A stretch of DNA of 8,990 nt from Candidatus Peregrinibacteria bacterium. Its GTDB lineage: Bacteria; Patescibacteriota; Gracilibacteria; UBA1369. The stretch covers positions 1 to 8,990 of the forward strand of contig WJLA01000110.1 in NCBI GenBank assembly GCA_014728765.1, written 5' to 3'. A program made the position numbers and the translations under genes. Below the pieces are notes generated by a model. That model was not told the origin of the DNA and did no database searches. It worked only from the letters and a program-made list of their open reading frames with translations. Below are positions 1 through 7,234 of the stretch, piece by piece (the stretch's first letter is position 1; every line of letters begins with the position of its first letter).

Positions 1-609
1 GGTAATGGTAGATATACTGTAAATTATAGAGGTGGCTGGAAAACAAGTATGAGAATTGAATTTGTTGAAGATGAAAAAGGCGAAAGAAAGAAAAAATATG
101 TTTTTGAAGATCCTTATCAAGACAGGGAGACAGCTGTGGTGGATCCTGATAATTTAGGTAAAAAATTGATGACAGTTTATTTGGACAGAGTTATGAATTG
201 GGAAATAATGAAAGGTCGTGACTATACAGGTCCTGACATTAATACTTTTTTAAAAGATTCTCAAATGGTTGATATTGCTGATAGATTATTTTTTCCAAGA
301 GGTATTGATTCAGTAAAAATCAACGAAAAAAACTATATGTTGCCATATAAAAGATTAATGCTTATTTTAACAAACAATTCAAATTTATCTACCGATTCAA
401 AAGGGGAATATGGCAACTTAAAAGGTATTCAAAGTAGAATCTCGCTTATCAGCTCTATTTTGGATATAGAAGAAAATGCTCCAAAAGTAAGAAACAAATT
501 ATTATCATTGAATGATCAAGAAGCAAGAAAAATTAATTTGGAAGAGTTTGTTAAATCTATTGGGTATAAATCAAATTATGGTAATTTTGAAGGAGGAAAG
601 CTTATTTAA
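1..609 (+). CDS. Hypothetical protein, 5'-truncated by window edge
   Basis: The frame is open from the first base: 16 codons precede the first ATG at 49 without a stop, and they read as plausible protein (Gly/Tyr/Arg-rich, including a GGWK segment). The gene therefore probably begins before the window, and the ATG at 49 is probably internal. About 202 residues are visible, ending in TAA. The segment is soluble-looking: a charged Glu/Lys/Arg stretch near the start of the ATG-initiated part, no membrane helix, no Cys cluster, and a helical Lys/Glu-rich C-terminal half. I do not recognise a family or catalytic motif. It converges on recG across a 313-bp spacer, so it belongs to a separate transcription unit. 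Codon use resembles the neighbours (A/T-ending), so nothing suggests recent transfer. That it is a coding region is likely; its function is unknown. Confidence 0.7.
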   Translation, partial: GNGRYTVNYRGGWKTSMRIEFVEDEKGERKKKYVFEDPYQDRETAVVDPDNLGKKLMTVYLDRVMNWEIMKGRDYTGPDINTFLKDSQMVDIADRLFFPRGIDSVKINEKNYMLPYKRLMLILTNNSNLSTDSKGEYGNLKGIQSRISLISSILDIEENAPKVRNKLLSLNDQEARKINLEEFVKSIGYKSNYGNFEGGKLI

Positions 610-629
610 TCATTATTGACAATTAATAT

Positions 630-659
630 TATTTTGCACAATGTATCTTGTGCGTAATA
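630..659 (+). terminator. Imperfect hairpin downstream of the first gene
   Basis: The arms GCACAA (636-641) and TTGTGC (648-653) form a perfect 6-bp stem with a 6-nt loop. They extend outward through a G-U pair, one T-T mismatch and four more A/T pairs (630-634 with 655-659). The hairpin begins about 20 nt after the stop codon at 609. There is no clean T-run directly after it, so it may act as a weak terminator or a 3'-end stabilising structure rather than a classical intrinsic terminator. Confidence 0.35.
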
Positions 660-690
660 TGTTTCAATTTAATATTTCATTAATATTGTT

Positions 691-726
691 TAAGCACATA
701 TTGCTATAATCTCAGTGCTTATTTTA
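691..726 (+). terminator. Possible weak terminator for the first gene
   Basis: A perfect 7-bp inverted repeat, TAAGCAC (691-697) and GTGCTTA (715-721), with a 17-nt loop is followed by a short T-rich stretch (TTTTACTT from 722). The long loop and low GC make it weak. It is the second inverted repeat in the spacer after the first gene, so the two together may end that transcript. Confidence 0.3.
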
Positions 727-861
727 CTTCCCATTTTTCAGATCAAATTACTCAATGTTTAATATTATTTACGATAATAATTTGTATATCAAAATTAATA
801 CTTATCATGAATTTTGTATTATTTTATTTGAATTTTTATAATTTATTGAGATATATGTCAT

Positions 862-902
862 AAAAATAAAATAATCGCTTAAAAACGTTAGTTTTGATTA
901 TT
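862..902 (-). terminator. Probable intrinsic terminator of the recG operon
   Basis: Read on the minus strand, AATAATC (902-896) pairs with GATTATT (876-870). Inside it, AAAAC (895-891 paired with 886-882) closes a 4-nt loop, with a 5-nt one-sided bulge (881-877). The structure is followed at once by a T-rich tail (TTATTTTTAT, about 870-859). It starts about 20 nt after the recG stop codon, in the right orientation and place for the operon end. The stem is AT-rich, so strength is uncertain. Confidence 0.5.
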
Positions 903-922
903 GCTTTATTAGTAGCTAAAAA

Positions 923-2965
923 CTAATCTTTTATGTACATTTTTTCCAGCTCGGAAATTTTTTCAGCCAGTTTTGGATAATTTTTTAAATAAGGATCATT
1001 TTCAATTAAATTTTCTGCATGCTTTCTGGCCGTAGTAATTGTTTTTGAGTCGGATAAACTTGCCATTTTAAGATCAGGTATGCCTGATTGACGTATCCCA
1101 TAAATATGCCCTGAACCTCTTAATTCAAGATCTATTTCAGAGAGTTTAAAACCACTTGTATGATCAACCATTGCTTTTAGCCTTTGTATTGCTGTTTGCG
1201 AATAATTTTGCATAAACAAAAAGCAATATGATTGATGTTCTCCTCTTCCCACTCTACCTCTGAATTGATGTAATTGAGATAGTCCGAATCTTTCTGCTCC
1301 TTCTATTAAAATAATTGACGCGTTCGGAATATCTATTCCTACTTCAATTACAGATGTTGAAACTAATAAATCATATTTATGATCTTTAAAATCAGTCATG
1401 ATTTTTTCTTTTTCTTGTGCTTTTAATTTTCCATGAATAAAAGTCAATTTTAATTCCGGAAATATTTCATTTTGTAAATATTCATATTCTGACACTACTG
1501 ATTTTAATTCAAGAGTGTCGGACTCGTCGACAAGAGGACAAATTACAAAAGCCTGTCTCCCCTTTTTTATTCTGTCTTTAATCCAATTATAGGCATCCTT
1601 GCGTTTTTTTTCTGGAATAATACGAGTGATAATGGGTATTCTGCCTTTTGGCATTTCGTCAATTATGGAAAGATCTTGATCGCCATAAACTGTCATTGCC
1701 AATGTTCTTGGTATAGGTGTTGCAGTCATACTTAACAAATTTGGATTTTGTTGTTCTTTTAACTTACTCCTTTGTTCTACTCCAAAACGATGTTGTTCAT
1801 CTATAACAGCTAAACCGAGATTATTAAACTTTACTCCCTGTTGAATTAAAGCATGAGTTCCAATTATTAAATCTACAGTTCCGTTTTCAATCTGTGAATA
1901 CAGCTCTTTTTTTTCTGATTGTTTTGTGCTGCCTGATAAGAATTTAATATTAAAATTTTTATTTTTGAAGAGTTTAAATATTGTTTTGTAATGTTGTTCT
2001 GCCAATATCTCTGTGGGCGCCATCAATGCTGATTGATATCCGTTTAGGATGGTGTTCATGATGGCTAGACCAGCTACTATTGTTTTTCCCGACCCTACAT
2101 CTCCTTGAAGTAATCTTGACATTGGATGCTTTTTTTCAAGATCACCAATAATCTCATTTAGTGCTGATTTTTGAGCATTTGTTAATTCAAAAGGCAGTTC
2201 ATTGTTAATGAAATTTGTAGTTATTTCATGATTTGCAATTATTTTTTGATTTTGTGGCTCTACTTGCTGCCATAGCCACTTTTTTTGTATGGCCTTCAAT
2301 TGCAATAAGAAAAGTTCATCAAAGGCCAATCTATTTTTTGCTTTTTCCAGTTTTTCCAAAGAGTTCGGGAAGTGAACCTCTATCAAAGCTTCATGGTATG
2401 ACATTAAATTTTCTTTTTTTAAAATTTCTGCAGGAAGATATTCAGTGAAAAGTGTTTTGGAGTATTTTAAGAGTGGGTTTATTTTTTCTCTGATCCATTT
2501 GGAATTTAAACCATCTGTTTCATGATAAACAGGTACAATTCTTGCAGTATGTAATTGTTTTTTTTGAGATGCTTCAAATTCGGGGCTAATTAAAGTAATT
2601 TTACCAAGTTCAAATTTTGCCCTTCCTGATAAGATTATTTTTTGTCCATTATATAATACACGTTTTAAGTATTGTTGATTAAACCAAACAATATCAACAG
2701 AACCCGTCTCATCGGTTAATTTGGCTTTAATAAGCTTTTTACCATATTTTGTTTTAATCTCAATAATTTGACTAAGTGTGCCTTTTATTACATTGATGTC
2801 ATCGGTTCTGATTTCAATGATTTTTCTTAAATTGGATTGATCATTATAAGTTCTGGGAAAATATCTCAAAAAATCTCCCAAATTTTCTATTCCAAGGTTT
2901 TCAAGTTTGGACAAATGGTGTTTGGTAGTGGAAATTGCTTTGGATAAAGGGGTTTTTAAGTGCAT
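923..2965 (-). CDS. recG: ATP-dependent DNA helicase RecG
   Basis: Superfamily 2 DNA translocase that remodels stalled replication forks and branch-migrates recombination intermediates in the cytoplasm. The 680 residues match the usual family length (about 680-700). The N-terminal wedge/OB-fold region spans roughly residues 45-150. Helicase motifs follow in order: Walker A GDVGSGKT (288-295), motif Ia MAPTEILAEQ (315-324), the DEQH box (389-392), motif III TATP (414-417), and motif VI QFRGRVGRG (567-575). The C-terminal RecG hallmark (LELRGSG...RQSG, about 613-628) is intact. The ATG overlaps the stop of the upstream sensor gene by one base (TAATG), and no Shine-Dalgarno sequence is visible, so translation is probably coupled to that gene. 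The gene ends in TAG. It appears complete and functional, and identification is secure. Confidence 0.97.
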   Translation of the reverse strand: MHLKTPLSKAISTTKHHLSKLENLGIENLGDFLRYFPRTYNDQSNLRKIIEIRTDDINVIKGTLSQIIEIKTKYGKKLIKAKLTDETGSVDIVWFNQQYLKRVLYNGQKIILSGRAKFELGKITLISPEFEASQKKQLHTARIVPVYHETDGLNSKWIREKINPLLKYSKTLFTEYLPAEILKKENLMSYHEALIEVHFPNSLEKLEKAKNRLAFDELFLLQLKAIQKKWLWQQVEPQNQKIIANHEITTNFINNELPFELTNAQKSALNEIIGDLEKKHPMSRLLQGDVGSGKTIVAGLAIMNTILNGYQSALMAPTEILAEQHYKTIFKLFKNKNFNIKFLSGSTKQSEKKELYSQIENGTVDLIIGTHALIQQGVKFNNLGLAVIDEQHRFGVEQRSKLKEQQNPNLLSMTATPIPRTLAMTVYGDQDLSIIDEMPKGRIPIITRIIPEKKRKDAYNWIKDRIKKGRQAFVICPLVDESDTLELKSVVSEYEYLQNEIFPELKLTFIHGKLKAQEKEKIMTDFKDHKYDLLVSTSVIEVGIDIPNASIILIEGAERFGLSQLHQFRGRVGRGEHQSYCFLFMQNYSQTAIQRLKAMVDHTSGFKLSEIDLELRGSGHIYGIRQSGIPDLKMASLSDSKTITTARKHAENLIENDPYLKNYPKLAEKISELEKMYIKD

Positions 2966-3912
2966 TAAATATTTCTATGTTGTCGATGATTTATATCTCT
3001 AAATATACCTTGTATCAAATCAATTTTTCCATTTTTATCTTTGATTGCCGTGGCATTTGTTTCCAAAAACTTTTCTTCGCCTGCCGGTGTTTTAATATGA
3101 GCAATCCAATTCTTAATGTAGCCTTTAGACTTAACTTGTTTGATATATCTTTCACGATCTTCGGGATAAACATAGACACTTTTAGTTTCTTTGCCGATTA
3201 AATCTTTTGGGTCTTTGTAACCTAGCAATCTTGCTCCAGCAATGTTCATGTCAATAAATCTACCATCTAAATTGGAAACATAGATACCATCAAAGACATT
3301 ATCGAAAATTGATTTGTAACTGTAAGTGGTTTTATTTAATTCATAGCTTAATTGTTTGTTTTTTTTCTTAACTTCAATATTTTTAAGTTTAAATTCTGAA
3401 CCAACAAATTCCAGATTTGAAATTGTACTTCCGATAACTTTAATCAAATTGCCGGCAGCTTCTAATTTTTTATATGTAATCAATGGCAAATTTAAATAAG
3501 CATCCAAATACTCGTCAATGCTGACATTCATATTTTCTGCTTGTAATAAAGCGGTGTCAAGATTTGGATTTCCCTGTCTTACCATACCCCCGACAAAAAA
3601 TGCAATAATATGTCCATTAAAATTAATTGGAGCCACAAAGGCCAATGTATCCGGACATCTTTCGAATATAATTACTTGACCTGTTCTTTCACATTTTTCA
3701 TAAGCATCAAGAAGATTTTGTGACAATTTTTTTTCCATTTCAGGATGTTTTGTTACAAAATCCCAAAGTTTACTGTTAAATGTCGGTTTAATAATTTGTT
3801 CACCTTCAGAATTTCTAATAGATAAAGAAAAGCCAAGTGCTGTTGTATAAAAATCTTGAATTTTTTGTAATGTTCTTAACGATACCAATTGTGTTATGTC
3901 CTTGGTTTTCAA
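2965..3912 (-). CDS. PocR ligand-binding domain plus PAS domain sensor, no output domain
   Basis: The 315 residues divide into three parts. Residues about 5-165 resemble the PocR sensory domain, including the paired cysteines Cys74 and Cys86 and the AFVAPI / FVGGM strands. Residues about 165-200 are a Lys/Glu/Asn-rich, probably helical linker. Residues about 199-309 are a PAS domain (SIFDNVFDGI, NIAGARLLGY, ending in a PAC-like IFRDIN motif). In known proteins these modules sense small molecules and feed a histidine kinase, cyclase or DNA-binding domain; here the protein stops about six residues after the PAS domain. No transmembrane segment is seen, so it is probably cytosolic. The start is uncertain. 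The listed TTG follows AAAGGA by only 2 nt. A second TTG at codon 9 (3888) has AAGGA 10 nt upstream. No ATG occurs before residue 59, and an in-frame TAA lies just upstream. It overlaps recG by 1 nt. Ligand and partner are unknown. Confidence 0.8.
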   Translation of the reverse strand: MKTKDITQLVSLRTLQKIQDFYTTALGFSLSIRNSEGEQIIKPTFNSKLWDFVTKHPEMEKKLSQNLLDAYEKCERTGQVIIFERCPDTLAFVAPINFNGHIIAFFVGGMVRQGNPNLDTALLQAENMNVSIDEYLDAYLNLPLITYKKLEAAGNLIKVIGSTISNLEFVGSEFKLKNIEVKKKNKQLSYELNKTTYSYKSIFDNVFDGIYVSNLDGRFIDMNIAGARLLGYKDPKDLIGKETKSVYVYPEDRERYIKQVKSKGYIKNWIAHIKTPAGEEKFLETNATAIKDKNGKIDLIQGIFRDINHRQHRNI

Positions 3913-3984
3913 AATCCTTTTTTTGATTTAATATAATAAAAATGCAAAGATATTCTATACCAAAACATAAAATATTAAAACCTA
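3913..3984. promoter_or_regulatory. Divergent promoter region between the sensor gene and rluD
   Basis: This 72-bp, very AT-rich spacer lies between head-to-head genes and must hold signals for both directions unless promoters sit inside the genes. A consensus TATAAT occurs on the plus strand at 3932-3937, but no good -35 box lies at normal spacing. For the minus strand only weak matches are visible (TTGGTA about 17 nt from TTTATT). The assignment rests mainly on gene orientation. Confidence 0.35.
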
Positions 3985-4905
3985 ATGTTTGGAGCAAGCA
4001 AGTTATATAGGGTGAATGAAGAAATGATTGATAAGAGATTGGATATTTTTATTGTTGAATCGGTTCCAGAAATAACAAGATCATATTTAAAGAATTTATT
4101 TAATGAAAAAAGGGTTGAGGTTAACGGTGTAAATAAAAAACCCAGTTACTTATGTAGATTAAACGATATTGTAAAAGTAAGCTATCCTGAGATTAAAAAG
4201 ATAAATATCAATCCTACAGATATTCCGCTAAAAATTATTTATGAAGATCAGTATATTTTAATAGTTGATAAGCCAGCAGGATTGGTGGTTCATCCTGACG
4301 ATGCGGGAAATCATGTGGATTTTAATTTGGTATCGGCAGTTTTAAATCATACAAAGGAAAATCTTAGTCCCATAAACGGAACACTGAGACCGGGAATTGT
4401 TCATAGATTAGATAAAGATACATCAGGAATGGTGATAGTGGCAAAAGGTGAATTGGCGCACAAAAATCTAGTAAAAATGTTTAAAAATAAACAAATTACA
4501 AAGAAATATTTGGCTCTGGTAGAGGGAATGGTTTTGAAGGAAAGTTTTAAAATTATAGCTCCCATTGGTCGTTCAAAGAATGATCGTAAAAAAATGTCCA
4601 TTGACGGTATAAATTCAAAAGAAGCAATTACTGAAGTAAAATTGATTAAGAATTATAATCACTGCAGTTTATTGGAAATCAGTTTAATTACCGGTAGGAC
4701 TCATCAAATTAGAGTGCACTTAAGCTCAATCGGTCATTCAATTATTGGAGATCAAAAATATGGAAGCAAGAAGGCCAAATCCAGTTTTAACAGGCAATTT
4801 CTTCATGCCTATTATTTGAAATTTAACCACCCTGTAACAAAAAAACCGCTAGAGTTTGAAATTGCTCTATCGGTTGATTTGAATGAGTACTTGAAATCTA
4901 TTTGA
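3985..4905 (+). CDS. rluD: RluD-family 23S rRNA pseudouridine synthase
   Basis: Converts uridines in 23S rRNA (for RluD itself, helix 69) to pseudouridine during large-subunit maturation. The 306 residues fit RluD/YlyB proteins. An N-terminal S4 RNA-binding domain occupies about residues 15-70 (KRLDIF...RSYLKNLF...VEVNG). The catalytic domain contains IVDKPAGLVVHP (93-104) and the signature HRLDKDTSG (140-148), whose first Asp, D143, is the expected nucleophile. It also has GRTHQIRVHL further on. The ATG at 3985 was chosen because it includes the LYRV strand that normally precedes the S4 helix. It lacks a Shine-Dalgarno sequence, and GTG 4012 or ATG 4024 (with AGGG upstream) are alternatives. 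Its TGA stop lies inside the convergent rplU, an 8-bp overlap. Family membership is certain. RluD rather than a paralogue such as RluC is likely from the S4 domain and motif, but target position cannot be proven. Confidence 0.9.
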   Translation: MFGASKLYRVNEEMIDKRLDIFIVESVPEITRSYLKNLFNEKRVEVNGVNKKPSYLCRLNDIVKVSYPEIKKININPTDIPLKIIYEDQYILIVDKPAGLVVHPDDAGNHVDFNLVSAVLNHTKENLSPINGTLRPGIVHRLDKDTSGMVIVAKGELAHKNLVKMFKNKQITKKYLALVEGMVLKESFKIIAPIGRSKNDRKKMSIDGINSKEAITEVKLIKNYNHCSLLEISLITGRTHQIRVHLSSIGHSIIGDQKYGSKKAKSSFNRQFLHAYYLKFNHPVTKKPLEFEIALSVDLNEYLKSI

Positions 4906-5209
4906 TATCACCAAATTCCAAAACTGTGTATTTTTGTCTGTGTCCGATTGTTTTTTCATATCTCTTTTTTGCTCTTTTTTTGTATACTCTTATCTTCTCA
5001 CCTTTCATGTGCTCAACCACTTTGGCTTCAATCTCTTTTTCAAGGTATGGTTTACCAATTTCAGTCTTTGAGTCTTGTTCGTCGCCAATTAACAAAACTT
5101 TATTGATGGTATATGTTTTTCCAGGTTCTTCTGGCAATAAATCAACTTGAATCTTGCTATTTGAAGTGATTTTATATTGTTTCCCTGCGATTTCTACTAC
5201 TGCGAACAT
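4898..5209 (-). CDS. rplU: 50S ribosomal protein L21
   Basis: Large-subunit protein that binds 23S rRNA. The 103-residue length is exactly typical of bacterial L21. Recognisable features are the N-terminal FAVVEIAGKQYKI strand pair, the central VLLIGD and IGKPYLE segments, and the basic RNA-binding loop KIRVYKKRAKKRYEKTIGHRQ followed by the terminal Y-T-V-L strand. It lies 68 bp downstream of pth on the same strand, enough room for its own promoter. No Shine-Dalgarno sequence is evident before the ATG. The gene ends in TAG and overlaps the end of convergent rluD by 8 bp. Unusually, the L27 gene (rpmA), which commonly sits next to rplU and obgE, is not in this cluster. Confidence 0.96.
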   Translation of the reverse strand: MFAVVEIAGKQYKITSNSKIQVDLLPEEPGKTYTINKVLLIGDEQDSKTEIGKPYLEKEIEAKVVEHMKGEKIRVYKKRAKKRYEKTIGHRQKYTVLEFGDIK

Positions 5210-5240
5210 TCGTTTTGCATTTTAATAAATAAGCGACGTA

Positions 5241-5269
5241 AATTTAATTGAAAAATATGATAAATTCAA
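5241..5269 (-). promoter_or_regulatory. Possible promoter for rplU
   Basis: On the minus strand, TTGAAT (5269-5264) and TAAATT (5246-5241) are separated by 17 bp. Each box matches 4 of 6 consensus bases. They lie in the 68-bp pth-rplU gap, and the -10 box ends about 31 bp before the rplU ATG. In DNA this AT-rich such matches arise by chance, so support is modest; rplU could also be read through from obgE-pth. Confidence 0.3.
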
Positions 5270-5277
5270 GTGAAAAT

Positions 5278-5847
5278 TTAATTGTAGCCGTTCATGGTTT
5301 TTTCGTATCCATTTTTAAGTATACTTTCCAATGCTTTTGTAGCTTTATTAATTAAGTTTAGAGCAATTTCAGTCTCATCAGGGGTGAAATTGCTCAGCAC
5401 AAAAGATGAGGTTGCTTGTTGTTCAGGTGATGATACTCCTCTGCTTTCTATGCCACATCTAAGTCTTGGAAATTCGGAACCAATTTTAGAAATAATTGAT
5501 TTCATTCCATTATGTGTACCGGCGCCACCTTTTTGATATATCTTAATTTTGCCGAGTTTTAAGTCAATATCGTCATAAATAACTAAAATATCCTGATTTT
5601 CTATTTTAAAAAATTGTTTTAGTTTTAGAACGGCTTCCCCCGAATTATTCATGAAGGTTGAAGGTTTGCAAAGTATGATTTTTTCTTGATTATGGATATA
5701 TTCAGCAATTTCCGAATTAAACCAGGGTTTGAACACAAATTCCAGCTGTTTTTTCTTGGCAAAATTATCAATAATATTGAAGCCTATATTATGCCTGGTG
5801 TTAGAATATTCCGCTCCGGGATTACCTAATCCGATGATAATTTTCAT
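5278..5847 (-). CDS. pth: Peptidyl-tRNA hydrolase
   Basis: Hydrolyses the ester bond of peptidyl-tRNAs that drop off the ribosome, recycling tRNA in the cytosol. The 189 residues match the bacterial Pth family. All expected active-site positions are visible: N9 in GLGNPG, catalytic H19 in NTRHNIGF, N67 in STFMNNSG, D92 in VIYDDIDL, and N113 in the HNG loop. The ATG shares one base with the obgE stop (TAATG), so translation is probably coupled to obgE, with rplU next downstream. No truncation or missing residue is seen. It ends in TAA. Confidence 0.96.
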   Translation of the reverse strand: MKIIIGLGNPGAEYSNTRHNIGFNIIDNFAKKKQLEFVFKPWFNSEIAEYIHNQEKIILCKPSTFMNNSGEAVLKLKQFFKIENQDILVIYDDIDLKLGKIKIYQKGGAGTHNGMKSIISKIGSEFPRLRCGIESRGVSSPEQQATSSFVLSNFTPDETEIALNLINKATKALESILKNGYEKTMNGYN

Positions 5848-7184
5848 TATTCTTTAAAGGTTATTTTTTTATTGGCGACTCTTAATGTATCTCCACTATG
5901 AGCTCCCATTCTTTGTAATTGTTTTTTTATACCCAATCTCGATAAATAGTGATTGATTCTTTGGATTCCTTCAAATGATTCAATATCCGTCATATTTACA
6001 ATCTGTTCAATTCTTTCTCCTTTAATATCCCATATGCGTTTAGTTTTTCCATTTGATAGAGTTTTTTTACGTACAAATTTTACAATTGATTGAGATTTTA
6101 AACTTGGTCTGACAATTTCTATTGAATTATCTTCTTCTTTTACATTATTGCTATAATCAACCACCTTGTTTTGCTTAATCTTTTCAGCTACATGAAGCAT
6201 AAGTTCTCTCAAGTTTTGACCGGTTGCAGAAGATATTTGATGAATATTATTTTGAAGTTCCGGGTATTTTTTAATTAAATTTTTTATTTCTTTTTCAAGA
6301 GCTTCTTTTCCGATTGCATCAATTTTATTTATAGCAATAATTTGTTCTTTATTAGCTAAATTTTTATCAAATTTTTTAAGCTCATAATTTACTATTTCAT
6401 AATCGGCTTTAAGGTTACCTCTTGTCGGATCAAGTAAATGTAATAGAATATTATTTCTTGAGATGTGTTTTAAGAATTGATGTCCTAATCCTTTTCCCAT
6501 GTGAGCACCTTCAATTATTCCAGGAATATCCGTCACCACAAAGGAAAAGTCATAGTTTCTTTCAAATTTGCGCATGTCTACTACTCCCAGATTAGGTATA
6601 ATTGTGGTAAAAGGGTATTCTGCAATTTTTGGCTTTGAATTAGAAATAACTGATATTAAAGTTGATTTTCCAACAGATGGGAAGCCGATAATTCCAAGAT
6701 CAGCAACTAATTTAAGTTCCAGTTTAAGAACTTTTTTTTCACCAATTTCTCCTTTTTCAGCAATTGTTGGGGCTCTATTTGTTGAGCTTTTGAAATATGC
6801 ATTACCTAATCCACCTTTTCCGCCTTTTGCTATAAGGTGAGTTTGCAAGTGTGTTTTTAAATCGGCAACAATGTTTTCTGAATTTAAATCAGTGACAACA
6901 GTACCTACTGGTACCTTTAAATATATGTCGTCACCCATAGCTCCGTTTTTGTTTGATTTCTCACCATTATGCCCATTATTAGCTTGAAAATGTTTTTTTG
7001 TGTGATAATCAATCAAAGTATTTATATTTTAATCTGCAATGAAATATACATCTCCTCCCCTTCCCCCATTACCTCCGTCCGGGCCACCTCTGTCCACAAA
7101 TTTTTCTCTTCTAAAATGTGAAGATCCATCTCCACCATTGCCAGCTTTCACTTCAATTGTGGTTATATCGCAAAATTTGCTCAT
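5847..7184 (-). pseudogene. obgE: Obg GTPase with an in-frame stop at codon 52 (interrupted or misread)
   Basis: Obg is a normally essential GTPase that binds the 50S subunit and acts in late ribosome assembly. Read from ATG 7184, codons 1-51 encode the conserved glycine-rich Obg start (KAGNGGDG, FRREKFV, GGPDGGNGGRGGDV, then FIAD). Codon 52 (7031-7029) is TAA, and the same frame continues directly with NINTLIDYH. Total length would be 445 codons, normal for Obg with an OCT domain. Counting from ATG, G1 GFPSVGKST is at 167-175, YPFTT at 190-194, DIPG at 219-222, NKID at 286-289, SSA at 318-320, and the C-terminal OCT domain at about 366-445, all intact. An open frame after the stop can start at TTG 7016 (389 aa) but would lose a third of the Obg fold. 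One base change would explain the stop. Alternatives are sequence error, recent nonsense mutation, readthrough, or restart at TTG. It is first in an obgE-pth-rplU operon. Confidence 0.9.
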
Positions 7185-7207
7185 TGAAAAAATTAATTCA
7201 AAAGGAA

Positions 7208-7234
7208 ATTACAATAAAACAATTGACTTGTGAA
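7208..7234 (-). promoter_or_regulatory. Weak candidate promoter for obgE
   Basis: On the minus strand TTCACA (7234-7229) and TGTAAT (7213-7208) each match 5 of 6 consensus bases, but the spacer is only 15 bp, shorter than the preferred 17. It lies in the 77-bp gap between divergent obgE and tRNA-Leu, ending 23 bp before ATG 7184. It abuts the -35 box of the tRNA promoter on the other strand, so the two would compete for polymerase if both are real. Confidence 0.25.

Larger units (their letters stand above)
610..922. other. Non-coding spacer between convergent genes
   Basis: This is a 313-bp, very AT-rich stretch with no convincing open frame on either strand, and it is the longest gene-free stretch here. 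It holds the three inverted repeats listed separately (630-659, 691-721, 870-902). No tRNA-like fold, tandem repeat or insertion-sequence remnant was seen. Its size is out of line with the otherwise tightly packed window, but both flanking genes end here, so it needs no promoter. Confidence 0.6.

Noticed and set aside
3815..3997. Minus-strand 60-codon frame across the divergent spacer
   Set aside because: It overlaps the sensor gene in another frame and the rluD start, with no recognisable protein features or start signal.
7029..7031. The TAA in obgE as evidence for a reassigned genetic code
   Set aside because: TAA is the terminal stop of several other clear genes here (pth, tsaC, rmuC, the sensor gene), and TGA properly ends rluD, so neither UAA nor UGA reassignment is supported.
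5847..7184. A frameshift as the cause of the split obgE
   Set aside because: ATG 7184 and the downstream frame are exactly in register (168 bases to TTG 7016), and the residues flow straight across the stop, so it is a substitution-type stop and not an indel.
7039..7233. Plus-strand proline-rich open frame of 64 codons
   Set aside because: It is the mirror image of the glycine-rich Obg N-terminus on the minus strand (Gly codons read as Pro on the other strand).
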